This document shows positions 1 to 9,704 of a stretch of DNA of 56,925 nt, piece after piece (positions within the stretch are counted from its first letter, which is position 1; the number at the start of each line of letters is the position of its first letter). Below the pieces are notes generated by a model. It was not told the DNA's origin, ran no database searches, and saw only the letters and a program-made list of their open reading frames with translations. A program made the position numbers and the translations under genes. The stretch lies in the NCBI GenBank assembly GCA_020721445.1, contig DYMU01000019.1, forward strand, positions 1 to 56,925. Reading direction: 5' to 3'. Source of the DNA: Gemmobacter nectariphilus (GTDB lineage: Bacteria > Pseudomonadota > Alphaproteobacteria > Rhodobacterales > Rhodobacteraceae).

Positions 1-501
1 GGCAAGGTGCATCGGCTGGGGCTGTCGAATCGGGTCGGCAATGGCAAGGACGAGGCCGAGGACGATGCCCCGGTCGTGGCGGCCAAGCCCGAGCCTGCCG
101 CCAGACCCGCGCCCGAACCCCGCCCCGAGCCGGTGGCGGCCAGCCCTGAGCCCGCGCCGGTGGAAAGGCCCGCACCGGCCGCGCCCGCCGCTGCGACGAA
201 CATCACCCCCTTGCCGTTGCGCAAGGCGATTGTGCCTGCCGGACAGCCGTTGCCGCCACAGCCTTCGGCCAATGAGATCAGCCCCGAGGCGCTGGCTTCG
301 GTGCGCGAGGTTGAAAAGCACGCCAAGAAACTGACCCTGATGGAATTGACCGAGCGGACCTGCAAATGGCCGATCGGCGACCCGGCGACCGAGGATTTCT
401 GGTTCTGCGGTCTGCCATCGCTGCCCGGAAAACCCTATTGCGAAGCGCATGTCGGCGTGGCCTTCCAGCCGATGAGCGCGCGGCGCGACCGCCGCCGCTG
501 A
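1..501 (+). CDS. gcrA: GcrA-family cell cycle regulator (3' part)
   Basis: The 5' end is cut by the window edge. The frame is open from base 1 and starts with GKVHRLGLSNR, the end of the GcrA N-terminal helix-turn-helix, so roughly 40 residues are missing. A long Ala/Pro/Glu-rich linker follows. The C-terminal domain then carries the conserved CKWPIGDP and FWFCG segments and CEAHVGVAFQP. In Caulobacter, GcrA binds the sigma-70 holoenzyme and acts at GANTC sites methylated by CcrM. The same role here is inferred from family membership. A strong terminator follows the stop codon. Confidence 0.93.
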   Translation, partial: GKVHRLGLSNRVGNGKDEAEDDAPVVAAKPEPAARPAPEPRPEPVAASPEPAPVERPAPAAPAAATNITPLPLRKAIVPAGQPLPPQPSANEISPEALASVREVEKHAKKLTLMELTERTCKWPIGDPATEDFWFCGLPSLPGKPYCEAHVGVAFQPMSARRDRRR

Positions 502-529
502 CCTGTTGATCCGCGCCGTGACGACAAGA

Positions 530-552
530 GGACGGCTTCGGTCGTCCTTTTT
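530..552 (+). terminator. Rho-independent terminator after gcrA
   Basis: A seven-base-pair stem (GGACGGC with GTCGTCC, one G-U pair) closes a TTCG tetraloop. It is followed directly by five T and a second T run. It ends gcrA transcription before the peroxidase promoter. Confidence 0.9.
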
Positions 553-605
553 GCTTTTTGCCGCGGTCCAGTTCAAAAGATGCATTTCCCGCCGGTAATT
601 TAGAA

Positions 606-619
606 TTGATCTAAATCAC
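606..619. promoter_or_regulatory. FNR/FnrL-type box upstream of the cytochrome c peroxidase
   Basis: TTGATCTAAATCAC matches the FNR consensus TTGAT-N4-ATCAA at 9 of 10 positions. It lies about 65-78 bases before the chosen start of the peroxidase gene, which suits an activator site. FNR-type control of cytochrome c peroxidases under low oxygen is known in several bacteria. Control here is inferred from the motif. Confidence 0.7.
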
Positions 620-683
620 GGAAGGCCGGGTCGGGCTGGGCTAGACGCGTATGGGCTGCCGTATGACTTTGGAGAAAAAAGCG

Positions 684-1721
684 ATGCGCCATACTCTTGT
701 CCTTGCCCTTGTCACCTCGGCCCTTGCTGGCCCGGTGCTGGCCGATGACCTTCGCGATCTTGCGTTGGAAACCTTCAAGCCGCTGCCGTCGACAATTCCG
801 GCCGTGAAGGACAACCCGATCACTGCCGAAAAGATCGAACTGGGCAAGGCCCTGTTCTTTGACCCCCGCCTGTCGGCGTCCGGCGTGTTTTCCTGCGCCT
901 CGTGCCACAACCTGTCCACAGGCGGTGATGACAACATGGAAACCTCGGTCGGCCATGGCTGGCAGGCTGGCCCGCGCAATTCGCCCACCGTGCTGAACGC
1001 GGTGCTGAACGAGGCGCAGTTCTGGGATGGCCGCGCCGCAGACCTTGCCGCGCAGGCCAAGGGCCCGATCCAGGCCGGGGTCGAAATGGCCAACACGCCG
1101 GCTCAGGTCGAAGCCACGCTGACCTCGATGCCGCAATATGTGACCTGGTTCACCGATGCCTTCCCGGGCGAAGCGGCTCCGGTCAGCTTTGACAACATGG
1201 CACGCGCGATCGAAGCCTTCGAGGCCACGCTGATCACCCCGGCACCGTTTGATGCCTGGATGAACGGTGACGATGCCGCGATGACCGAAGATGCAAAGGC
1301 CGGTCTGACGCTGTTCATGGACAAGGGCTGTTCGGCCTGCCACGCGGGCGTGAACGTCGGCGGCCACGGCTATTATCCCTTTGGCCTGATCGAAAAGCCC
1401 GGATCGGACATTCTGCCCGTGGGCGACAAGGGCCGCTTTGCCGTGACCGAAACCGCAGATGATGAATACGTTTTCCGCGCCGCACCGCTGCGCAATATCG
1501 CGCTGACCGCGCCCTACTTCCACTCGGGCAAGGTCTGGGATCTGTCGGTTGCGGTGACGATCATGGCCGAAAGCCAGTTGGGCGAAGAGCTGACGCCGGA
1601 AGAAACCACGCAAGTGGTGGCATTCCTCGAAAGCCTGACCGGCACGGTGCCGCAAATCACGGTTCCGGTCCTGCCGGTGGAAACCGCCAGCACGCCGCGC
1701 CCGGATTCGATGGTCAAGTAA
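684..1721 (+). CDS. ccpA: Di-haem cytochrome c peroxidase
   Basis: Predicted periplasmic di-haem peroxidase of 345 residues that would reduce H2O2 to water with electrons from a c-type cytochrome. A signal peptide spans about residues 1-21 (MRHTLVLALV...GPVLADD). Two CxxCH haem sites are visible, CASCH at 71-75 and CSACH at 216-220. GHGWQAGPRNSPTVLN and APLRNIALTAPYFHSG are typical of the CcpA/MauG superfamily, and the length fits CcpA. I chose ATG 684 because GGAG at 671-674 is well spaced for it and the signal peptide begins there. ATGs at 651 and 663 would put extra residues before the leader. An FNR box lies upstream. Confidence 0.92.
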   Translation: MRHTLVLALVTSALAGPVLADDLRDLALETFKPLPSTIPAVKDNPITAEKIELGKALFFDPRLSASGVFSCASCHNLSTGGDDNMETSVGHGWQAGPRNSPTVLNAVLNEAQFWDGRAADLAAQAKGPIQAGVEMANTPAQVEATLTSMPQYVTWFTDAFPGEAAPVSFDNMARAIEAFEATLITPAPFDAWMNGDDAAMTEDAKAGLTLFMDKGCSACHAGVNVGGHGYYPFGLIEKPGSDILPVGDKGRFAVTETADDEYVFRAAPLRNIALTAPYFHSGKVWDLSVAVTIMAESQLGEELTPEETTQVVAFLESLTGTVPQITVPVLPVETASTPRPDSMVK

Positions 1722-1743
1722 GAACCACAGCACGCTTGCGACG

Positions 1744-1770
1744 GGGGCGGTCCATCGGGGCCGCCCCTTT
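1744..1770 (+). terminator. Terminator after ccpA
   Basis: GGGGCGG (1744-1750) pairs with CCGCCCC (1761-1767), followed by TTT. It sits in the short gap between the convergent peroxidase and AsmA-family genes. Confidence 0.65.
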
Positions 1771-1784
1771 GTCATGCCGCCCGC

Positions 1785-3815
1785 TCAGTTGCCGCCCAAC
1801 AGCCGGTTCAACGCCCGCGCGGCCTCGGCCTCCAGCGCCTCTTGCGCGCCGCGTCGGGCGGCGTCTTCCAGACTTTCGCCGTCTTGCCGGGTGATCCCCA
1901 ACTCCTCTTGCAGCTTTTGCTCCACCTCTGCCTTGGCGCGGGCTTCGGCCGCTTTGGCCTCGGCGCGGGCGCGGGCCTCCATCGCCTTGGCCTGTTCTTC
2001 GAAGCGCTCACGCGCAAGGCTTTCCAGATCAAGCTGGAACTTCGGGTTGGCCCAGGTGCCGCGGATCAGCAAGGGCACCATCACGCCGCCGCTGCCGTCC
2101 ACCGCGGCCAGCGCGGTCGGGCGCAAGCGGTACTCCAGCGTGCGTGCGCCAATGCCGATGCGGCCAGCCCCCGTCGCTGTGACGTAAGGCGCCTTGAACG
2201 CCAGATCGTCATTCGACAACACGCCCTTGTCGATGGAAAAACCGGCGGTGATGGCGTCAAAAATCGTCTTCTGGCCCTCCCCGACAAAGCCCGCGTCAAG
2301 GGTCCGCAGCATCCCGGCAATATCCAGCCCGCGCAATTCGCCCTTGCCAAGGCTGACCCGGCCCGAACCTGACAGCGACCGCGCGATGGCATCCACCGAC
2401 GCCCCCACCCCCAGAAACGTCAACGTCAGATCTCCGCGGCCGATCAGCCGGTCAAAGCCGCCCAGATCGGTCAGCAAGGGCTGCATCGCCAGATCCGACA
2501 GGCGCAGATCCCCCCCCACCGACAGCCCGCCCCGGCTGTTGACCACGAATTGCCCGGTGACAGTGCCCTGATAGGCCGCGATCTGGCGCAGATCGAACAC
2601 CGCGCGGCCGCGATCATTGGTCATCAGCAGCCGCGTCGCACCCAGCCGTGCCAGCCCAAGGTCCACACTGTCCGCCGTCAGCGCCACCGTGGCATCCATC
2701 AGCCCCAGCGCCGAGACATCAATCCGCTCGGTCGGCCAGCCCGCCGCCTGCGTGCCGCCGCGTGCGCCACCACCGATGGCCCCGCCCTGCCCGGCCACCG
2801 CCTGCGCCAGGGCAAGCGCCCCGGCACTGACCTGCGCCGACAACTTCGGTCGATCGCCCGCCGTGGTCAGGTCGGCCTCAACGCCCAGCCGGTTGCTGTC
2901 CAGCCCCACCACGCCGCCGCGCAGATGCAGGCTCAGGGCGTCGGTCAGCGTCATCTGACCCTTGACCGAAACGCCCTGCGCCCCCAGCCCCGGTGGCAGA
3001 TCAGGCCTTGTCACCCCGGCCAGCCTCGTGATAGCCGCCAGATCGCCCAGATCCGCTGTCACCTCGCCATCGGCAGACATCGGGTTCCACCCGGCCCGGC
3101 CCGCAAAGGCAACCTGCGCATCGCCCGCGGTCAGGGTGGCGTCCAGCCCCACCACGCGGCCTTCCAGAAACGGCGCAAATTCGGCGATCACGGCCTTGGC
3201 GGCAAAGGCCTGGCCATGGCGCACCGCAGTGAAATCCACCTCGGCCCTGCCGGCAAAGGCCGGGATGCGCAGTGTGCCGTCGATTCCCGTAAGGCTGGTG
3301 CGACTGCCGGTGCCGTGGTCGACAAAGGCAAAGCTGCCGCCGCTGATCTCGGCCAGATCAAGGGTGAACGGCGTGCCCTCTCCCGCCATACTCGGTGCCG
3401 CCATACCCGGTGCCGCCGTGCCGCCGCCCGTGCCGCCAAACACCCAGTTTTCGCGCCCGTCCCGCGCCCGCTCCAAGATCACCTCTGGCGCTTCGGCACG
3501 GATGCCGGTGATCTTGACATCCCCGGCGATCAGCGCCGCCATGTCCAGCGAAATGCTCAGGCTTTGCGCGCTCAGCATCGGCCCTGCGTCCGACCAGTCG
3601 GCGTTGCTGATGGTGACCGCCCCGGTCCGCACCCCCAGAACCGGCCAGATCGACGGCCGCACCGCCCCGTCAATCTGCAACCTGCGCCCGGTGATCTCGG
3701 CAAACCGCGACGCGGCCAGCCCGGCAATCTTGTCGCTGGGGATCAGGATCACTGCCGCACCGGCCAGAAAAGCCAGCACCAGCGCGCCCAGAACCAAACG
3801 GATCAGCCAGCGCAT
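1785..3815 (-). CDS. AsmA family protein
   Basis: A 676-residue protein with one N-terminal membrane anchor ([20 protein letters not shown]) and a long periplasmic part of the AsmA type: repeated beta-rich segments, and a C-terminal AsmA-like region with the [21 protein letters not shown] segment. The last 80 residues are a charged Glu/Ala/Arg-rich coiled-coil-like tail, which is not part of the AsmA core. AsmA-like proteins are implicated in lipid transport or outer-membrane assembly. No specific substrate can be read here. I chose ATG 3815 because AAGGGGG lies just upstream. A TTG 18 bases earlier is in frame but poor. The gene is divergent from rimO. Confidence 0.85.
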   Translation of the reverse strand: MRWLIRLVLGALVLAFLAGAAVILIPSDKIAGLAASRFAEITGRRLQIDGAVRPSIWPVLGVRTGAVTISNADWSDAGPMLSAQSLSISLDMAALIAGDVKITGIRAEAPEVILERARDGRENWVFGGTGGGTAAPGMAAPSMAGEGTPFTLDLAEISGGSFAFVDHGTGSRTSLTGIDGTLRIPAFAGRAEVDFTAVRHGQAFAAKAVIAEFAPFLEGRVVGLDATLTAGDAQVAFAGRAGWNPMSADGEVTADLGDLAAITRLAGVTRPDLPPGLGAQGVSVKGQMTLTDALSLHLRGGVVGLDSNRLGVEADLTTAGDRPKLSAQVSAGALALAQAVAGQGGAIGGGARGGTQAAGWPTERIDVSALGLMDATVALTADSVDLGLARLGATRLLMTNDRGRAVFDLRQIAAYQGTVTGQFVVNSRGGLSVGGDLRLSDLAMQPLLTDLGGFDRLIGRGDLTLTFLGVGASVDAIARSLSGSGRVSLGKGELRGLDIAGMLRTLDAGFVGEGQKTIFDAITAGFSIDKGVLSNDDLAFKAPYVTATGAGRIGIGARTLEYRLRPTALAAVDGSGGVMVPLLIRGTWANPKFQLDLESLARERFEEQAKAMEARARAEAKAAEARAKAEVEQKLQEELGITRQDGESLEDAARRGAQEALEAEAARALNRLLGGN

Positions 3816-3936
3816 CACATGTGCCCCCTTCAAAAGTTGCCTGCGACCTGCGCCGCGTTTTCAGCGCACCATGCCCTGCCACGGCCAGATCGCAAGCCCC
3901 CAAATCGCAGCCCCCCAAATCCCACCCCCCTTGCCA

Positions 3937-3967
3937 TTGCTGCTTGCCAAATACTCCCGCCGGAGGC
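3937..3967 (+). repeat. Dispersed intergenic repeat, copy 1
   Basis: TTGC-TGCTTGCCAAATACTCCC followed by GCCGGAGGC. The same core (TTGCTGCTT, 2-5 bases, AAATACTCCCGC) recurs at 20204, 28378 and 53820. It lies in the divergent gap between the AsmA-family gene and rimO. Confidence 0.75.
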
Positions 3968-4054
3968 ACCCGACATCTCGCCCCGCGCGCGCCCTGTGAG
4001 ACAGGGCCCCATCCCCCCTATCCGCAAGCGCCAAACCCGGATATACCACCGCCC

Positions 4055-5440
4055 ATGTCGCAAAATCCGCCCCATCTTCGCCCCGATCTGGCGCCGCGTG
4101 CCAGCTTTTCCGAACCTGCCCGCCCGGGCCAGCCGACCATCGGCATGGTCAGCCTTGGCTGCCCCAAGGCGCTGGTCGACAGTGAACGCATCCTGACCCG
4201 GCTGCGCGCCGAAGGCTATGCCATCAGCCCCGATTACAAGGGCGCCGATGCGGTGATCGTCAACACCTGCGGCTTTCTCGACAGCGCCAAGGCAGAAAGT
4301 CTGGACGCCATCGGCGAGGCTTTGGCCGAAAATGGCCGGGTGATCGTGACCGGCTGTCTGGGGGCCGATCCGCAATATATCACCGGCGCGCATCCGCGTG
4401 TGCTGGCGGTGACCGGCCCGCAGCAGTATGAGGCGGTGCTGGACGCGGTCCACGCCGCCGTGCCGCCAAAGCCCGATCCGTTCATCGACCTGTTGCCCGC
4501 CACCGGCGTTTCGCTGACGCCCCGGCACTACAGCTATCTGAAAATATCCGAAGGCTGCAATCATGCCTGCAAGTTCTGCATCATCCCCGACATGCGGGGG
4601 CGGCTGGTCAGCCGCCCGGCCCATGCCGTGCTGCGCGAGGCGGAAAAGCTGGTGCAGGCCGGGGTGCGCGAACTTCTGGTGATCAGCCAGGATACCAGCG
4701 CCTACGGCGTGGACCGCAAGCACGACACCTCGCCCTGGCAGGGGCGCGAGGTGCGGGCGCATATCACCGATCTGGCACGCGAACTGGGTGGCCTCGGCGC
4801 GTGGGTGCGGCTGCACTATGTCTATCCCTACCCGCATGTGCGCGATCTGGTGCCGCTGATGGCCGATGGGTTGATCCTGCCCTATCTCGACATCCCGTTT
4901 CAGCACGCCCACCCCGACACTCTGCGCCGGATGGCCCGGCCTGCGGCGGCGGCCAAAACGCTGGACGAAATCGCCGCCTGGCGCAGCGTCTGCCCCGACA
5001 TCACCCTGCGCTCGACCTTCATCGTCGGATATCCCGGCGAGACCGAGGCCGAGTTCCAGACCCTGCTGGACTGGCTGGATGCAGCACAACTGGACCGTGT
5101 CGGATGCTTTCAATATGAAAACGTCGCAGGCGCCCGGTCAAACGCCCTGCCCGACCATGTGCCCGAGGACGAAAAGCAAGACCGCTACGGGCGCTTCATG
5201 GAACGCGCGCAGGCGATTTCCGAGGCGAAGCTGGCCGCCAAGGTGGGCCAGACGCTGCAAGTGATCGTCGATGAGGTGGACGCAGACGGCGCCACCTGCC
5301 GCACCATGGCCGATGCGCCCGAAATCGACGGCAACCTGTTCATCGACGAAGGCTTTGACGGCCTTGCCCCCGGCGATCTGGTCACCGTCACGGTGGATGA
5401 GGCGGGCGACTATGATCTGTGGGGCCGGCTGACCGATTAG
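4055..5440 (+). CDS. rimO: Ribosomal protein uS12 (RpsL) methylthiotransferase RimO
   Basis: A 461-residue radical-SAM enzyme that adds a methylthio group to the conserved Asp of ribosomal protein S12. The N-terminal MTTase domain carries the three auxiliary-cluster cysteines, in [22 protein letters not shown] and TGCLGAD. The radical-SAM CxxxCxxC is in [26 protein letters not shown] and FIVGYPGET are also typical, and a TRAM-like domain ends the protein. [12 protein letters not shown] and CIIPDMRG separate RimO from MiaB. ATG 4055 is the natural start. The open frame runs further upstream through low-complexity intergenic sequence that I do not regard as coding. Confidence 0.95.
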   Translation: MSQNPPHLRPDLAPRASFSEPARPGQPTIGMVSLGCPKALVDSERILTRLRAEGYAISPDYKGADAVIVNTCGFLDSAKAESLDAIGEALAENGRVIVTGCLGADPQYITGAHPRVLAVTGPQQYEAVLDAVHAAVPPKPDPFIDLLPATGVSLTPRHYSYLKISEGCNHACKFCIIPDMRGRLVSRPAHAVLREAEKLVQAGVRELLVISQDTSAYGVDRKHDTSPWQGREVRAHITDLARELGGLGAWVRLHYVYPYPHVRDLVPLMADGLILPYLDIPFQHAHPDTLRRMARPAAAAKTLDEIAAWRSVCPDITLRSTFIVGYPGETEAEFQTLLDWLDAAQLDRVGCFQYENVAGARSNALPDHVPEDEKQDRYGRFMERAQAISEAKLAAKVGQTLQVIVDEVDADGATCRTMADAPEIDGNLFIDEGFDGLAPGDLVTVTVDEAGDYDLWGRLTD

Positions 5441-5672
5441 CGCGCCCGCGCGCCACGCGGTCGCCGCCCTGCCCCCCCGGTGGCCGGGGCACACAAGGCC
5501 ATCACAGCAGCCGGTCATCACGCCGGCCTGTCCGCCGGACGAACCCAAGACAACGCCGCGATGACAGCGGCGGGCCGGAAAACCTGACGAAATGCCTTGG
5601 CCATCATGGAACTGTTACCCGAAGCGGATACTCAGCGACAGGAACGCCCTTACCCCGTCAACGGAGACCGAA

Positions 5673-6647
5673 ATGCACCGCATCCTGCTGTCCGCGCTTG
5701 CCGCCCTGACCCTGACCACCGCCGCCGATGCCGAGGCGACGGGCAAGCTGGTGCTGTATACCTCGCAGCCGAACGAAGACGCGCAAAGGACGGTCGATGC
5801 CTTCATGGCGGCCAATCCCGGCGTCACGGTCGATTGGGTGCGCGACGGCACGCCCAAGATCATGGCCAAGTTCCGCGCCGAGCTTGAGGCCGGTGCCCCG
5901 CAGGCCGACGTGCTGCTGATCGCCGATTCGGTGACCATGGAAGGGCTGAAGGCCGAAGGTCTGCTGATGGCCCACCCTGAGGCCGATATCTCGGCCTATG
6001 AACCCGGCATCATGGACGCGGGCAAGTTCTGGTTCGCCACCAAGCTGATCACCACCGGCATCGTCTACAACACCGCCGCCCCGGTCAAGCCCGCGTCCTA
6101 TGCCGATTTGCTGGCCCCCGAGGTGACCGCCGCCTTCATGATGCCGTCGCCGCTGGCGTCGGGCGCGGCCACCATCCACATGGTCGCGGTGACCGGCACC
6201 GATCTGGGCTGGGGGTTCTATGAGACGCTGGCCAAGCAGGGTGCCGTGGCCGATGGCGCCAATGGTGGCGTGCTGAAGGCGGTGGCGGGGGGCGAAAAGC
6301 TTTATGGCTTCCTGGTTGATTTCCTGGCCATCCGCGAAGCGGCCAAGGGCGCGCCGATCCAGTTCGTGTTCCCGACCGAAGGCGTGTCGGCGGTGTCGGA
6401 ACCGGTGGCGATCTTGTCCAACACCACCAACCCCGATGCGGCCAAGGCCTTTGTTGATTTCCTGATTTCCGAACCGGGCCAGCAGCTTGCCGCCGACATG
6501 GGCTATCTTCCGGCGCATCCGGGCATCACCCCGCCCGCAGGTTTCCCCGCGCGCGACACCATCAAGATCCTGCCGTTTGATGCCGCAAAGGCGCTGACGG
6601 ATGAGGCCGCGAACAAGGCCCGCTTTACCGAGATGTTCGGCGGCTGA
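5673..6647 (+). CDS. ABC transporter substrate-binding protein (COG1840/AfuA-like)
   Basis: A 324-residue periplasmic binding protein with a signal peptide (MHRILLSALAALTLTTAADA). LVLYTSQPNEDAQRTVDAF, the FRAELEAG region and VLLIADSVTMEGLKAEGLL are typical of the family that includes ferric, thiamine, 2-aminoethylphosphonate and sugar-phosphate binders. I see no adjacent Tyr-Tyr pair like that used for iron by FbpA. The corresponding region reads VDFLAIREAAKGAP, so iron is doubtful and the ligand is open. The start ATG 5673 follows CGGAG. The permease begins 7 bases after the stop, so the two are cotranscribed. Confidence 0.85.
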   Translation: MHRILLSALAALTLTTAADAEATGKLVLYTSQPNEDAQRTVDAFMAANPGVTVDWVRDGTPKIMAKFRAELEAGAPQADVLLIADSVTMEGLKAEGLLMAHPEADISAYEPGIMDAGKFWFATKLITTGIVYNTAAPVKPASYADLLAPEVTAAFMMPSPLASGAATIHMVAVTGTDLGWGFYETLAKQGAVADGANGGVLKAVAGGEKLYGFLVDFLAIREAAKGAPIQFVFPTEGVSAVSEPVAILSNTTNPDAAKAFVDFLISEPGQQLAADMGYLPAHPGITPPAGFPARDTIKILPFDAAKALTDEAANKARFTEMFGG

Positions 6648-6654
6648 CCTGACA

Positions 6655-8382
6655 ATGGCAGAAAAGACAGGCGCAGCCCCGGCCCGGTGGTCGGGGCTGC
6701 GCGCCCTGTTTGGCGAGCCGCTTTTGCTGGCCACCCTTGGCCTTGTGGCACTGGCGCTGTTCGTGCTGCCTCTGGGCGCGGTGGCGCGGCTTGCGCTGTT
6801 TGCCACCGGCGGCGGGATTGATGCCTTTGTCACCGCCCTGTCCAGCCGGTCGGTGCAGCGCGCGCTGTGGCACAGTCTGGAAAGCAGCGCGGTGTCGGCG
6901 GCGATTGCCACGCTGGTGGGCGGCGGTCTGGGCCTGTTGATCGGGCTGACCGATCTGCGCAGTCGCGTTGCGCTGTCCTTTGCCATTCTGATGCTGATGA
7001 TGATCCCCGCCCATGTGACGGCGATTGCCTGGATGCAGATGCTGGGGCCGTCCAGCGTCTTGCTGGGGGCGCTTGGCATGGCTGCGGCCCCGGGCAGCAC
7101 CAACCCGCTGTATTCCCGCGAAGGGGTGATAGCACTTCTGGCCCTGCAACAGGTGCCGATCGTCTACCTGACCCTGCGCGCCGCCCTGCGCGCCCTGCCG
7201 CGCGATCTGGCCGAGGCGGCGCGGGTGTCGGGTGCCACACCGCTGCGGCTGTTGCGCCGGGTGATCCTGCCCCTGACCCTGCCTGCGCTGCTGGCGGGGT
7301 TCGCGCTGGCCTTTGTCTCGGCGCTGGGCAACTTCGGGGTGCCTGCGCTCTTGGGCATACCGGGGCGCTATGTCACGCTGCCGGTGTTGATGTGGCAACG
7401 GCTGGCATCCTCGGGTCCATCGGTGCTGGCCGATCTGGCGGTGCTGGCCTGCCTGATCGGCGGCATGGCGCTGCTGGCGGTGCTGGCACAGACTCGGCTG
7501 CTGCACCGTTTGTCGGTGGTGCTGATCGGCCCGCCGCAACAACCCTTGCGGCTGACGCTGGGGCGGGCGCGGCCTATGGTCGAGGCCGCGGTGTGGCTTT
7601 TGCTGGCGCTGACCGTGCTGGCACCGTTTCTGGCAATGCTGGCGACCGCGCTGGTGCCGACCTATGGCGTGCCGCTGGGCCCCGACACCGCAACCTTGCG
7701 CCATTTCCACGAGGTGATCTTTACCCAGGCCGTCACCGCCCGCGCCTTTGCCAACTCGGCGGGGTTGGCCGTGGCCGCCGGGGCCATGGTCGCAGCCCTG
7801 GCCTTTGGGTTGGGCGCCCTGATGCGCGGGCGTTTTGGCAGCGGCGCCCGCGGGGTGGCAACCTTGGCCGAACTCGCCTACGCGGTGCCGGGGCTGGTGA
7901 TCTCGGTCGCCTTCATCATCGCCTTTATCAAGCCTTTGCCGGGGCTTGGCTTCAGTATCTATGGCACGCACTGGATCATTCTGGGGGCGTATCTGTCGGC
8001 CTTTCTGGCGATGGGGCTGAAGCCGGTCAGCGTGGCCTATGCCGCCCTTGACCCGGCGTTGCAGGATGCAGCACGGGTGTCGGGGGCCGGGTTCTGGCGC
8101 AGGCTTTGGCGCATCGACGCAGCCCTGATCGCGCCCGCCGCCGCCTCGGGCGCGGTGCTGGTGATGCTGACCGCGTGGAACGAAGTCACGCTGTCAGCCA
8201 TTCTATGGACACGCGGCACAGAAACGCTTGGCACGGTGATCTTCAACTATGAAGACGGCGGCTATTCCACCCTTGCCTCGGCAATGTCGGTGATATCTGT
8301 GCTGGCAACCCTGACCCTGATGCTGGTTTTGCACCGCATCGGGCGCGGCCTGCCACCCGGCATCATCCCGTGGCGCGACTAG
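6655..8382 (+). CDS. ABC transporter permease, duplicated-domain (FbpB/ThiP type)
   Basis: A 575-residue inner-membrane protein with about 12 hydrophobic segments arranged as two fused BPD_transp_1 domains. Each half carries an EAA-type loop that contacts the ATPase: DLAEAARVSGATPLRLLRR in the first, and LQDAARVSGAGFWRRLWR in the second. It forms the channel for the importer encoded by its neighbours. The start ATG 6655 lies 7 bases after the binding-protein stop. The ATPase gene follows after 11 bases, so the three genes form one operon. The substrate is unknown for the reasons given for the binding protein. Confidence 0.88.
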   Translation: MAEKTGAAPARWSGLRALFGEPLLLATLGLVALALFVLPLGAVARLALFATGGGIDAFVTALSSRSVQRALWHSLESSAVSAAIATLVGGGLGLLIGLTDLRSRVALSFAILMLMMIPAHVTAIAWMQMLGPSSVLLGALGMAAAPGSTNPLYSREGVIALLALQQVPIVYLTLRAALRALPRDLAEAARVSGATPLRLLRRVILPLTLPALLAGFALAFVSALGNFGVPALLGIPGRYVTLPVLMWQRLASSGPSVLADLAVLACLIGGMALLAVLAQTRLLHRLSVVLIGPPQQPLRLTLGRARPMVEAAVWLLLALTVLAPFLAMLATALVPTYGVPLGPDTATLRHFHEVIFTQAVTARAFANSAGLAVAAGAMVAALAFGLGALMRGRFGSGARGVATLAELAYAVPGLVISVAFIIAFIKPLPGLGFSIYGTHWIILGAYLSAFLAMGLKPVSVAYAALDPALQDAARVSGAGFWRRLWRIDAALIAPAAASGAVLVMLTAWNEVTLSAILWTRGTETLGTVIFNYEDGGYSTLASAMSVISVLATLTLMLVLHRIGRGLPPGIIPWRD

Positions 8383-8393
8383 GAAGGCCAGTC

Positions 8394-9518
8394 ATGTCGA
8401 TCACCCTTGCCAACCTGACCCGCCGCTATGGCACCGCCCGCGCGGTCGATGACCTGTCGGCCGAGATACCGGCGGGCTGCTTTTTCACCGTGCTGGGGCC
8501 GTCGGGCTGTGGCAAATCCACCCTGCTGCGGCTCATCGCGGGGTTGGAGCCGCTGGACCGCGGCCAGATCGCGCTGGAGGGGCGAATGGTGGCCGGGCCC
8601 GGCCTGCACCTGCCGCCCGAGGCACGCGGCGTGGGGGTGGTGTTCCAGTCCTATGCGCTGTGGCCGCATATGGATGTGCTGGGCAATGTCGCCTTCCCGA
8701 TCGAGGCCGCCGGGGTGCGCCGGGCCACCGCCCGCGCCGAGGCGGCACGCCATCTGGACAGTGTGGCCCTGACCGCCTTTGCGGATCGCCGCCCCGCCGA
8801 TCTGTCGGGCGGACAGCGCCAGCGGGTGGCGCTTGCCCGCTGTCTGGCGGCCCGTGCCCGCATCGTGCTGATGGATGAACCGCTGGCCAATCTTGACCCG
8901 CACCTGCGCGCCGCGATGGAGGACGAAATGGCCGCCTTCCACGCCCGCGCCGGGGCGACCACGCTGTTCATCACCCATGACCAGCGCGAGGCAATGGCGC
9001 TGTCCGATCTGGTGGCGGTGATGCGCGCGGGCCGGTTTGAACAGATCGCCGCCCCGCAAGACCTGCATGACCGGCCCGCCAATGCCTTTGTCGCCGGCTT
9101 TATCGGGCGCGGCGTGGTGCTGGACGCTTTGGTGCTAGAGGCCAGCCCCAACCGCGCCTTGGTGCAACTGGCCAACGGCATGACGCTTGCGGTGCGCGCC
9201 ACTGGCACCGCAAGCCCCGGCCCGGCACAGGTGCTGCTGCGCCCCACCGACCTGCGCGCAGGCGGCGACGGCCCGCCCGCCACGGTGCTGTCCACCGCCT
9301 ATCGCGGCGATCACTGGGAAGCGCGCGTTGCCCTGCCCAACCTGCCGCCGCTGCCCGACCTGCCGCCGCTGCCCGACCTGCCGCCGCTGCCCGACCTGCC
9401 GCCACTGCCCGACCTGCCGCCGCTGATCATAACGCTGCCGCAGCGGGTGATGGTAGGTGAGGAAGTGCCGATAACACTGTGCGGGGGCTGGCTTTTGCCT
9501 GCAAAGACCCCCGCATGA
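8394..9518 (+). CDS. ABC transporter ATP-binding protein (Fe3+/thiamine/phosphonate-type)
   Basis: A 374-residue ATPase of the importer. Walker A is GPSGCGKST at about 35-43. The signature is LSGGQRQRVALARCL, Walker B is IVLMDEPLANLDP, and the switch His is in FITHDQREAMALSD. A TOBE-like C-terminal domain follows. This domain is interrupted by an in-frame run of LPPLPD units (see the repeat entry at 9342), after which IITLPQRVMVGEEVPITL resumes a TOBE-like ending. ATG 8394 has AGGAAGG upstream. It is the third gene of the importer operon. Confidence 0.9.
   Translation: MSITLANLTRRYGTARAVDDLSAEIPAGCFFTVLGPSGCGKSTLLRLIAGLEPLDRGQIALEGRMVAGPGLHLPPEARGVGVVFQSYALWPHMDVLGNVAFPIEAAGVRRATARAEAARHLDSVALTAFADRRPADLSGGQRQRVALARCLAARARIVLMDEPLANLDPHLRAAMEDEMAAFHARAGATTLFITHDQREAMALSDLVAVMRAGRFEQIAAPQDLHDRPANAFVAGFIGRGVVLDALVLEASPNRALVQLANGMTLAVRATGTASPGPAQVLLRPTDLRAGGDGPPATVLSTAYRGDHWEARVALPNLPPLPDLPPLPDLPPLPDLPPLPDLPPLIITLPQRVMVGEEVPITLCGGWLLPAKTPA
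9342..9425 (+). repeat. 18-bp in-frame tandem repeat inside the ABC ATPase gene
   Basis: Four full 18-base units (CTGCCGCCGCTGCCCGAC) start at 9342, 9360, 9378 and 9396, followed by a partial 12-base unit from 9414. One unit carries a single change (CCA for CCG). Each encodes LPPLPD. Near-identity suggests recent slippage and a copy number that may vary between strains. Confidence 0.95.
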
Positions 9519-9704
9519 CCGGCACAGCCCTACCTGGTTCGCGGCACAGACCGGCCTGGCACCCCACCCTTGCCACGACAACGGGGCCAAGCGAAGGCAC
9601 GGGCCTTGCGGGCCGGCGCATCCGGGCGCAGCCTGCCCTCGGCTGGGCACAGGTCATGCAAGTGTCATCCTTGCCGCCTAAACAGAAACCAAAAGGGAAA
9701 CCGC

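Noticed and set aside
3821-4054. N-terminal extension of rimO
   Set aside because: The frame is open, but the residues are Pro/Arg-rich and include the dispersed repeat. ATG 4055 gives the normal RimO length.
2550-4196. Open frame of 548 codons on the plus strand
   Set aside because: It is antisense to the AsmA-family gene and runs into rimO in another frame. It has no recognisable domain.
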